Shown here: piece after piece, positions 8,473 through 14,697 of the stretch | Layout of the letters: each line of letters begins with the position of its first letter | How positions within the stretch are numbered: position 1 is the first letter of the stretch | Assembly (NCBI GenBank): GCA_017619255.1 | Contig: JAFZSS010000196.1 | Location: 1-18,118 of the forward strand | Source of the DNA: Muribaculaceae bacterium | Lineage (GTDB): Bacteria > Bacteroidota > Bacteroidia > Bacteroidales > Muribaculaceae | Direction of reading: 5' to 3' | DNA length: 18,118 bases | Made by a program: the position numbers and the translations under genes | Notes under the pieces: model-generated | What the model was told of the DNA's origin: nothing | The model's database searches: none | What the model saw: only the letters and a program-made list of their open reading frames with translations

Positions 8473-9522
8473 TCAGTATTCGATGACAGGAGAAACCTTA
8501 CAGTCACGCATGGACACCAAGGCTGAGCCCCAGCTCAAGCCAGCACCGAAGGCGCTGAGCACCACTGTGTGCGTGCCGCCTAATTTGCCAGCCAACTCAC
8601 TGGCGATTGTCAATGGCACTGATGCACTGCTCGTGTTGCCATACTTGTGGATGCAATAAGGTACTCTATCAGGTGAAATCTTGAGTTTTTTGACAAAGAA
8701 ATCCATCATGAAGCGGTTGGCTTGATGGAAGACCAGGTAATCCACATCATCGATGGTCTTGTCGGCCTCCTGGAGCAACACCTTGATGCTCTTGGGCACT
8801 TTGCTGATTGCAAAGTTGAAGACATCCATACCATCCATGAACACCTCCAGGTCGCTACGGATGTTACCATCCTCTCGCTCCCGCGCCACGCATGAGTCGG
8901 GCGTAATGGGGTTGCGCATACCTGCATGTATCTTGAGCACATCTTCCCCACTGCCGTCGGTGTTGAGATTGAACACCGCCTCGCCATAATCACCTTTCTC
9001 AATCAGCGTAGCCGTTCCAGCATCTCCATAGAGCGGCCAATCCACCTTGTCGTAGCGGTTGACTATTTTGGAGAAGGTCTCTCCGTCGAGCAGCAAAACG
9101 CGGTTCACTCCTTCCATCGAAGCGTAGGCAAACGCCGTGCTCAAGGCGAACACATAACCCGAGCATCCAAGAGTGAGGTCAAGACACATCGTCTCGCGAG
9201 GCAATCCCAATCGGTGCTGTAACAGGCACGAAGTGGCAGGGATGCGATAATCGGCCGTCTGGCTCATGAAAAGGAGCACATCGATACTCTCAGGATCGAT
9301 GTCATTGTCAGACATCAACTGCCGGGCGGCCTTGTAACACAAGTCGCTTGCCGTGACATCATTGGCAGCGATGCGTCGCTGCTCAATGCCTATGTTGTTA
9401 ATGGTTTTTTCTATTTCTTCCTCAGGAATCAGGTAACCCAAATCCTTATTATGAACAATCTGTGGAGGCACACAGGCACTCATGGCCTTGATTCCAACCC
9501 CATGAAATCTGATTTTTGCCAT
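8473..9522 (-). CDS. FabH-like 3-oxoacyl-ACP synthase III (second copy in the window)
   Basis: A 349-residue thiolase-fold ketosynthase III that condenses a primer thioester with an ACP-bound extender. The full catalytic triad is present: Cys120 (LTLGCSG), His266 (HQANRF) and Asn296 (YGNTSSAS). The glycine-rich GAGLSWGSAL near the C terminus is also intact. It differs from housekeeping FabH by the N-terminal IKAMSACVPP and the internal FMDGMDVFNFAI, both shared with the other KAS III at 13632-14693, so the two are paralogues of a specialised clade. It is the second gene after the promoter-proximal EWSSL ACP and is separated from it by a strong hairpin. A partner role with the FkbH/ACP pair downstream (using glyceryl-ACP as nucleophile or extender) or in making a beta-keto acyl group is inferred. 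Confidence 0.93.
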   Translation of the reverse strand: MAKIRFHGVGIKAMSACVPPQIVHNKDLGYLIPEEEIEKTINNIGIEQRRIAANDVTASDLCYKAARQLMSDNDIDPESIDVLLFMSQTADYRIPATSCLLQHRLGLPRETMCLDLTLGCSGYVFALSTAFAYASMEGVNRVLLLDGETFSKIVNRYDKVDWPLYGDAGTATLIEKGDYGEAVFNLNTDGSGEDVLKIHAGMRNPITPDSCVAREREDGNIRSDLEVFMDGMDVFNFAISKVPKSIKVLLQEADKTIDDVDYLVFHQANRFMMDFFVKKLKISPDRVPYCIHKYGNTSSASVPLTIASELAGKLGGTHTVVLSAFGAGLSWGSALVSMRDCKVSPVIEY

Positions 9523-9570
9523 CTTATCAGGCGATTAAAGAAGTGAAAAAGTTACTTAAGAAACCACACA

Positions 9571-9597
9571 ACCGCCATCGGCACATGCCGAGGCGGT
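9571..9597 (-). promoter_or_regulatory. Strong intercistronic hairpin between ACP and KAS III
   Basis: ACCGCC plus TCGGC (9571-9576 and 9578-9582) pairs with GCCGA plus GGCGGT (9587-9597): an 11-bp GC-rich stem with a single bulged A at 9577 and a four-base loop. On the minus strand it is followed by a T-rich but interrupted stretch (TGTGTGGTTTCTT), so it could be a leaky terminator. It could equally be a 3' stability structure that leaves extra ACP message relative to the ketosynthase. It sits 21 bases after the ACP stop codon and 48 bases before the KAS III start. Confidence 0.55.
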
Positions 9598-9618
9598 ATG
9601 CGTTTATATTTTAGGCCG

Positions 9619-9852
9619 TCATTCGACCTTCGACTTGACCACGTTGTAAAGATCCTCGACAGTGTTGCTACCGCGGATATCGTCGCCGCGGAATTCGACA
9701 TCATATTCCTCATCGACCATTGCTATGACCGACAATGCAATAAGTGATGACCATTCCTCCAGATCCTTAAAACAGGTGGTGGCCTTTATAGTATCAGCAT
9801 CTGTTTCATCAAACAGATCCGCAAAGTTCTCTATGAATTGGTTCAAATTCAT
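9619..9852 (-). CDS. Acyl carrier protein with EWSSL motif (copy 2)
   Basis: A 77-residue ACP-like protein. The ATG at 9852 is chosen because the resulting start MNLNQFIENFADL matches the paralogue at 16438-16683 (MNIQEFIENFAAQ); a further upstream start would place the coding region in the promoter leader. The phosphopantetheine region reads EWSSLIAL, so the usual DSL is replaced by SSL. Ser36 aligns with the modified Ser and Ser35 replaces the conserved Asp. The DETD, TTCFKDLEEW and AMVDEEYDV blocks are shared with the paralogue. It is the first gene after a probable promoter and precedes a KAS III, as its paralogue precedes another. It is likely a carrier for the acyl chain built by that KAS III, if it is modified at all. 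Confidence 0.88.
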   Translation of the reverse strand: MNLNQFIENFADLFDETDADTIKATTCFKDLEEWSSLIALSVIAMVDEEYDVEFRGDDIRGSNTVEDLYNVVKSKVE

Positions 9853-9900
9853 TATCTCTAAATATAACGCATCATCAGCGCCAATATTTTTTACGAGGTG

Positions 9901-9908
9901 CAAAATTA
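9901..9908 (-). promoter_or_regulatory. Probable Bacteroidota promoter (-7 element)
   Basis: On the minus strand TAATTTTG matches the Bacteroidota -7 consensus TAnnTTTG exactly, lies in AT-rich DNA and would start transcription roughly 45 bases before the ACP ATG at 9852. No TTTG sits at the usual 19-base distance; the nearest TTGG is about 25 bases upstream, so the -33 element is weak. The gap of 186 bases between the flanking genes, by far the largest in the window, supports a transcription start here. Confidence 0.5.
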
Positions 9909-9952
9909 TATAAAATTTCTTAATCCAGCACCACCAAGTGCATTTTTACCAA

Positions 9953-9998
9953 GAAAAAAACACTTTTTTCAATACAAATCAGGTCCGAACAGCTGATT
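9953..9998 (-). terminator. Weak candidate terminator after the NeuD-like gene
   Basis: On the minus strand a 6-bp stem (9993-9998 with 9977-9982, 10-base loop) is followed, after 13 bases, by a run of seven T (9954-9960). The run itself forms an A6/T6 hairpin (9953-9970). This lies about 40 bases after the stop at 10039 and just before the probable promoter at 9901. The stem is short and the T-run is too far away for a textbook terminator, so read-through is likely. Confidence 0.25.
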
Positions 9999-10038
9999 CA
10001 GGTAACAAGTCATGCACTTATTGCGCGATGAAACCTCG

Positions 10039-10686
10039 TCAGAAGTCAAATTTCATGGCCGGCACGCCCAGATAAGTACAGTTGTCCTTGGGCTGCGTCA
10101 TGAGCACACTGTTTGCGCCCAAAGTGACACCGTTACCGATGGTGATGCCCTGAAGGACTACACTTGCCACACCCAGCAGATTGTTGTCACCAATCGTGAT
10201 GCCTCCCGAGAGATGTGCACCCGGCATGAGGCCGTTGAAATCGCCGATGTGGTTGTCATGCCCCACCACGACATGGTCATTGATGAGGTTGAAATTGCCA
10301 AGCGAAGCGTCACATGAAATCATGCAATCGTTCTGAATGATGTTTCCATCACCCATCGTCACCGTTCGGGAATCAACCAGGAACAATGATGGATCAATCA
10401 GATTGGGGAAGTAGATGTGTGGATTGACAATGCTCTCACGGATGCGCCGCACAACCTTGTTGTCGTTAATCGCAATCGCTACCGCGAGGGGCTCGTCAAC
10501 ATTTGCCAAGGTCTCCATACCGCCCAATACCGTGCCATAACACGACACAGCGGTTCCGACGGCCTTGGTGTTGTCATCAAAGAAGCCAATCAATTGCCAG
10601 TCTCCACCTTTGGCGTTGATTCGATCAATGAGGCAAGCGACCTCCTTGCCGAATCCACCCGCTCCATAAATTGCTATTTTCTTCAT
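10039..10686 (-). CDS. NeuD/PglD-like nucleotide-sugar N-acyltransferase
   Basis: A 215-residue enzyme of the NeuD/PglD/EpsM type that transfers an acyl group, classically acetyl from acetyl-CoA, to the amino group of a nucleotide-activated amino sugar. An N-terminal nucleotide-sugar-binding Rossmann-like domain begins KKIAIYGAGGFGKEV, continues to about 80 and includes IGFFDDN at 33-39. A left-handed beta-helix of hexapeptide repeats follows (about 105-205). VGHDNHIGDF at 141-150 contains the His143-Asp144 pair that aligns with the catalytic dyad of PglD. It follows the DegT aminotransferase by 36 bases, the same pairing as PglE-PglD and EpsN-EpsM in amino-sugar synthesis. A paralogue lies at the right edge of the window. 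The acyl donor here may be an acyl-ACP or acyl-CoA made in this cluster rather than acetyl-CoA; that is inference. Confidence 0.9.
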   Translation of the reverse strand: MKKIAIYGAGGFGKEVACLIDRINAKGGDWQLIGFFDDNTKAVGTAVSCYGTVLGGMETLANVDEPLAVAIAINDNKVVRRIRESIVNPHIYFPNLIDPSLFLVDSRTVTMGDGNIIQNDCMISCDASLGNFNLINDHVVVGHDNHIGDFNGLMPGAHLSGGITIGDNNLLGVASVVLQGITIGNGVTLGANSVLMTQPKDNCTYLGVPAMKFDF

Positions 10687-10722
10687 CTGTCGTGTATAAT
10701 TTGATTTAGTTATTCTTCTCTG

Positions 10723-11862
10723 TCATTTGCAGCAAGCAAGGATCTCACGGCACACTCGCTCCACATCCTCATCGCTCACGCAGGGTCCGCTGGGTAAGCA
10801 CAACCCCTTGGCAAACAATTCCTCGCTCACTCCATTGACATAAGCCGGAGCACCAGAGAATACAGGTTGGGTGTGCATAGGTTTCCACAACGGCCGAGAT
10901 TCGATGTTGCAGTCCTGCAGATGCTGCCGTATGGCATCATAGTCAACGCCAGCCTTGTCGGGCTCCACAAGGATTGTATTGAGCCAATAGTTGCTGTCAT
11001 AGCGTTCGTCAGGATTGGTATGCACCATGATACCTTCGGCATTGCCCAGCAGTTCCACATAGCGGTCACAAAGATGACGGTGATGGGCCAGATGCTCTTC
11101 CAGGACTGTCATCTGTCCGCGTCCGATACCCGCACAGATGTTGCTCATGCGGTAATTGTAGCCGATTTCCTTGTGCAGGTAATAAGGCATGGGCTCGCGC
11201 GACTGTGTGGCATAAAACATGGTCTTCTTCTTGCTGGCCTCGTCGGAGCAAATGAGGGCCCCACCGCCGCTGGTGGTAATCATCTTGTTGCCGTTAAAAC
11301 TCATGATGCCAAACTTGCCAAAAGTACCACATAGGCGGCCACGATAGCGGGATCCGAATGCCTCGGCCGAGTCCTCAACGACAGGAATCTCGTAACGGTG
11401 TGCAATCTCCATGATGTCATCAATCCTGGCAGGCATGCCGTAGAGATAGACCGGAATAATCGCCTTAGGCTTGCGGCCGGTCTTGGCGATACGGTCCTTG
11501 ATGGCTTCTTCCAGCAAGTTGGGGTCCATGTTCCAGGAGTCACGCTCACTGTCCACAAACACGGGTGTCGCGCCCTGATAGGTAATCGGGTTAGCGCTTG
11601 CCGAGAAAGTCATCGACTGGCAAATCACCTCGTCGCCACGACTCACGCCCAAGTTGACAAGCGCAAGATGTATCGCAGCTGTACCGGAACTCAAAACGAC
11701 GACATGCTTGCCCTCGCCGCACAAATGCTCCAAATCCACCTCAAAAGCGTCAACATTGGGCCCGAGCGGCACTACCCAGTTGGTATCAAATGCCTCCTGG
11801 ATGTACTTCATTTCCTGTCCACTCATGTGGGCTAGACAAAGTAAAATCTTTTTGTCTGACAT
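10723..11862 (-). CDS. DegT/DnrJ/EryC1/StrS-type sugar aminotransferase
   Basis: A 379-residue PLP enzyme that converts a nucleotide 4-keto (or 3-keto) deoxysugar to the amino sugar, usually using glutamate. SSGTAAIHLAL at 58-68 binds the cofactor phosphate, VVEDSAEAFGS at 161-171 carries Asp164 facing the pyridine nitrogen, and SFNGNKMITTSGGGA at 188-202 contains the Schiff-base Lys193. IIPVYLYGMPARIDDI is typical of the PglE/EpsN branch, which aminates UDP-4-keto-6-deoxy-HexNAc; VioA-type Qui4N aminotransferases are a close alternative. It is followed by the NeuD-like acyltransferase. No 4,6-dehydratase is in the window, so the keto-sugar must come from genes outside it or from elsewhere in the genome. 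Confidence 0.93.
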   Translation of the reverse strand: MSDKKILLCLAHMSGQEMKYIQEAFDTNWVVPLGPNVDAFEVDLEHLCGEGKHVVVLSSGTAAIHLALVNLGVSRGDEVICQSMTFSASANPITYQGATPVFVDSERDSWNMDPNLLEEAIKDRIAKTGRKPKAIIPVYLYGMPARIDDIMEIAHRYEIPVVEDSAEAFGSRYRGRLCGTFGKFGIMSFNGNKMITTSGGGALICSDEASKKKTMFYATQSREPMPYYLHKEIGYNYRMSNICAGIGRGQMTVLEEHLAHHRHLCDRYVELLGNAEGIMVHTNPDERYDSNYWLNTILVEPDKAGVDYDAIRQHLQDCNIESRPLWKPMHTQPVFSGAPAYVNGVSEELFAKGLCLPSGPCVSDEDVERVCREILACCK

Positions 11863-11890
11863 ATTCAGTTATCTGTTTTTTCTTCTTGGT

Positions 11891-12463
11891 TCATAATTCG
11901 GAAGCATGTCCCGGATAGATATTGAGGTCCCTGGCCAAGTCACGGATTACTGCCTCGCTCAAGGCGGCCAGCTCCTTGTTGGAATGGGGTACATTGGCCA
12001 CCGTTTTCACCCCTGGGATGTAACTGTCACCAGTGAATACCGCATCGTCGGCAATCCATGTCACACAACCAGGACTGTGTCCCGGTGTATATACAGCACG
12101 AGCTGTGACACCGTCAAACAGTTCCACCTCTTCACCATCCTGTACAAGCCTCACATTCCCGGGGTCGTCCAATACGAACGGATCGCCGTAGTACCTCGAG
12201 AAGTTCAGTTTGTCGCTGAGTAGTCCCTCGTATCCGGCCTCGTTGGTCAACACAGGCACTGACGGGAACAGGGCCATCAGCGTATTCAGTCCATAGATGT
12301 GATCAAAATGCGCATGAGTGAGCAACACGCCCCTCAGGCGCCCTTCAACAAGCGGCAACAAGCGATCCATGTCACCACAATCCACCATCCAGGTGTCGCC
12401 ATCCTGAATCATCAGGTAGCTGCATGACTTGAAAACCGAGTTTACGACTTGACGAACTATCAC
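11891..12463 (-). CDS. Metallo-beta-lactamase-fold hydrolase
   Basis: A 190-residue dinuclear-metal hydrolase of the glyoxalase II-like branch. Metal ligands are visible: THAHFDH at 49-55 (His50, His52, Asp54, His55), His129 (TPGHSPG), Asp146 (FTGDS) and His186 (YPGHAS). The start is a GTG at 12463; no in-frame ATG exists between the upstream stop and this codon, and the N terminus VRQVVNSVFKSCSYL is needed for the first strands. An AGAAGGA lies only two bases before the GTG, which is unusually close. In this acyl-carrier cluster a thioester hydrolase is plausible (editing of mis-loaded ACP or release of acyl groups), as with beta-lactamase-type thioesterases in some polyketide pathways. A housekeeping glyoxalase II-like role cannot be ruled out. 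Confidence 0.87.
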   Translation of the reverse strand: MIVRQVVNSVFKSCSYLMIQDGDTWMVDCGDMDRLLPLVEGRLRGVLLTHAHFDHIYGLNTLMALFPSVPVLTNEAGYEGLLSDKLNFSRYYGDPFVLDDPGNVRLVQDGEEVELFDGVTARAVYTPGHSPGCVTWIADDAVFTGDSYIPGVKTVANVPHSNKELAALSEAVIRDLARDLNIYPGHASEL

Positions 12464-12515
12464 AATCCTTCTAATATAATTAACGAGGAAAAGGCTCTAA
12501 AATTGTCTGTTAGTC

Positions 12516-13616
12516 TTACTGCATGTGCAAGTAAAACAACATATCCTTGCCGAAGGTCTTTTTGTATCCCTGCACCTTGTCGCACTTCACACGGCTTGCC
12601 CGTTCGATCACCTCGTCCAGCAAGTCTCCGAACATGGGGCCAGCCATCATTTGCGGGCCTTCCACACTGGGTACCAGATTAAACTCAATGAACAATGGCT
12701 CTCCATTTGGCAGGACTGTAACATCCCATCCCACAAAGTCAAAATAAGGAAGACGGCTGTGCATCTTGAGCAAGGTGTCTATTACCCGCTGATAACTTGG
12801 TATCACCAAATTCTCAACGCCCGTTTCCCGCCTAAGCGAAGAAACTTCCATGCGCTTGAAACGATAGACTCTGTCATCGACAAGACCATCCTTGCTAATC
12901 AGGCAGGTTCCCCCACCCTGCGACACATTATCCTTGATGGCGCCCTTGCCTCCAAATCGCAGGTGGGCAAAAGGATACAGGTACTCATAGCTACCGTCCA
13001 GACGACGATAGGTGTACAAGCGCATCGAGTTCAACGATGTGGGGTTCACCTGTTGGATGTCAGGGTGTTGTCTCACCTTTTCCTGGACGGTGAAGTTGAT
13101 GCCGTAATGCTCAAACATGGCTCTTACCGTCGCTGCCGATGTGTCTTGTAACTGAGCTACGCCTTCACCATTGCAGGTCTCGACGGTGGGTTTGATGATA
13201 AGTTCCGTGGCAGCTTCAGACACAGCTTCCACAGCCTGCTGGAGAGATATCTCTTTCCCATCTCGGTAAAAATGGCCATGCATATTCTTAACGATGGTAA
13301 CGGGCTGGCGCACATCGGGGAAGAGCATGCTGTAGATGTTCTTGTCAAGGTAGGCATCCTTGAAGTCATGACGGTTGAGCGCTGGAATGATGAAGAAATA
13401 GTACACATCCATCGACAGATAGCGGTCGCTGTGGATGCCGTTCAAACGAGAGAAATAGTCGGCAAACATCATCGACACCTTGAACCCGCGCTGCTCATAG
13501 TAAGGCGACAGTTCCTTCTTGTGCGCCTTGTAGTCAAAGTCCTCGGGCATCACATGATTCTTGAAATACCAATCTCCCCAGTAGTACTCCTTGTTGGAAT
13601 TGATAAACTGTGACAT
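12516..13616 (-). CDS. Sugar-transfer-associated ATP-grasp protein
   Basis: A 366-residue protein resembling the ATP-grasp family found in polysaccharide clusters (ATPgrasp_ST type). Visible ATP-grasp elements are TIVKNMHGHFY at 107-117, IIKPTVETCNGEGV at 140-153 (Lys142, nucleotide binding), QEK at 178-180, SMRLYTYR at 197-204, the DFVGWDVTV strand at 293-301 and the metal-binding FIEFN at 309-313 (Glu311, Asn313). ATP-grasp enzymes join a carboxylate, through an acyl phosphate, to an amine or thiol. Here the likely role is an amide or peptide bond on an amino sugar or loading of a small acid. It is preceded by KAS III at 15 bases and followed by the hydrolase at 52 bases. The N-terminal 100 residues are specific to this family and their job is unknown. 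Confidence 0.83.
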   Translation of the reverse strand: MSQFINSNKEYYWGDWYFKNHVMPEDFDYKAHKKELSPYYEQRGFKVSMMFADYFSRLNGIHSDRYLSMDVYYFFIIPALNRHDFKDAYLDKNIYSMLFPDVRQPVTIVKNMHGHFYRDGKEISLQQAVEAVSEAATELIIKPTVETCNGEGVAQLQDTSAATVRAMFEHYGINFTVQEKVRQHPDIQQVNPTSLNSMRLYTYRRLDGSYEYLYPFAHLRFGGKGAIKDNVSQGGGTCLISKDGLVDDRVYRFKRMEVSSLRRETGVENLVIPSYQRVIDTLLKMHSRLPYFDFVGWDVTVLPNGEPLFIEFNLVPSVEGPQMMAGPMFGDLLDEVIERASRVKCDKVQGYKKTFGKDMLFYLHMQ

Positions 13617-13631
13617 AGTGATGACTTGTTT

Positions 13632-14693
13632 TCAATAGGTTATCATGTCGCTGCACTTCACTCCGCCGGCATAAAACTCCATGCTTGCCCAAGCCAAGCC
13701 AACGCCAAAGCCGCAGGCGATGCAGTGCTTGTCGTCGCCTGCCAAACGCTCGCTGCACCTCGACACCATGGTCAACGGTATTGAAGCGCTGGTGACATTG
13801 CCATACTCCTCAAGACAGTAAGGTGTCCTCTCGGGCGGAATCTTAATTGCCTTGCGTATCTTCTCATCGATGAACCTGTTGGCTTGATGCAGCAACAGCA
13901 AGTCAACGGTATCGGTGTCGATATTGAATGTTGAAATCAATTCCTTGAGCGAACGGGGGGGCTGCTTGATGGCAAAGCCAAAAACATCCATACCGTTGAC
14001 AATCATGTCAATACCACGCCTGAAAACACCTGGAGCAACCTCTTTCTCTACCAGTGCCTCGGGGGTCACGGGACGACGCATTCCACCGTAGGGAGCCCAC
14101 ACGGCATCATAGCCGCTGCCGTCAACACCAAACATGAAGTTCATGGGATGTGATCTGTCGGGGTCAAATTCCAAGGCAGTGGCAGTGGCAGCATCGCCGA
14201 AAAGCGGCCTCACCGCCGTGTCACGCGGGTTACGGTTCAGCGTGTTGGTCTCGGCCGCCACGAGGATGGCGCGCTTGAGTGTGCCATGAGACATCAGTGA
14301 ACCGACAATGCTCATGCCATAGACCCAGCCCGAACAACCGAACGGCAGATCAAAGACGCAGCAGTCGTTCCGCAACTTCAAGCGATCCTGGAGAATGCAC
14401 GATGTTTGAGGGGCGATGTAATCTCTGGATGTGCAGACATAGGCAAAAATGTCCACATCCTCGGGCGCCCAACCCAAGTCAGTCAACAGACGCTCGACGG
14501 CTTTCACCGTAAGATCCGATGCTGTTGTTCCCTCGTCCACCTTGTGATGGCGCTCAATACCGGTCGAGGTAATCACTTTGAGCGCTTCGCTCTCATCTTT
14601 ATAGATGGGAAGTGTGCGGTTATCCTCCACAGTTGCGGGCACACAGGCACTCATGCCGGCGATGCGCACATTATTAATGGTTAATTGTGACAT
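13632..14693 (-). CDS. FabH-like 3-oxoacyl-ACP synthase III (first copy in transcription order)
   Basis: A 353-residue ketosynthase III with the complete Cys120 (FGCSGWV), His269 (HQANRF) and Asn299 (YGNVTSAS) triad. The start is the ATG at 14693: it aligns the N terminus MSQLTINNVRIAGMSACVPA with the paralogue at 8473-9522 and falls four bases after the stop of the AMP-forming ligase. An in-frame upstream extension overlaps the ligase and has no family similarity. The MSACVP and GMDVFGFAI stretches mark the same specialised clade as the paralogue. Product and chain length cannot be read from sequence. Its position after two ACPs and an acyl ligase suggests it extends an activated starter acid on the nearby ACPs. 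Confidence 0.93.
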   Translation of the reverse strand: MSQLTINNVRIAGMSACVPATVEDNRTLPIYKDESEALKVITSTGIERHHKVDEGTTASDLTVKAVERLLTDLGWAPEDVDIFAYVCTSRDYIAPQTSCILQDRLKLRNDCCVFDLPFGCSGWVYGMSIVGSLMSHGTLKRAILVAAETNTLNRNPRDTAVRPLFGDAATATALEFDPDRSHPMNFMFGVDGSGYDAVWAPYGGMRRPVTPEALVEKEVAPGVFRRGIDMIVNGMDVFGFAIKQPPRSLKELISTFNIDTDTVDLLLLHQANRFIDEKIRKAIKIPPERTPYCLEEYGNVTSASIPLTMVSRCSERLAGDDKHCIACGFGVGLAWASMEFYAGGVKCSDMITY

Positions 14694-14697
14694 ATCT

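Noticed and set aside
8473..9522. Housekeeping FabH of fatty acid synthesis
   Set aside because: Two paralogous copies lie in one accessory cluster, both with non-standard N termini, and none of the usual fabH neighbours (plsX, rpmF, era) is present.
10039..10686. Sialic acid O-acetyltransferase NeuD
   Set aside because: No sialic acid synthase or CMP-sialic acid synthetase is nearby; the DegT neighbour points to an N-acyl amino sugar.
10039..11862. Naming the pair pglE/pglD (bacillosamine synthesis)
   Set aside because: The dehydratase (PglF) and the phosphosugar transferase (PglC) are not in the window, and VioA/VioB-like or EpsN/EpsM-like roles fit equally well, so no gene symbols are given.
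12525..13151. 208-codon plus-strand open frame
   Set aside because: Antisense to the ATP-grasp gene, whose motifs are complete; no motif in the antisense product.
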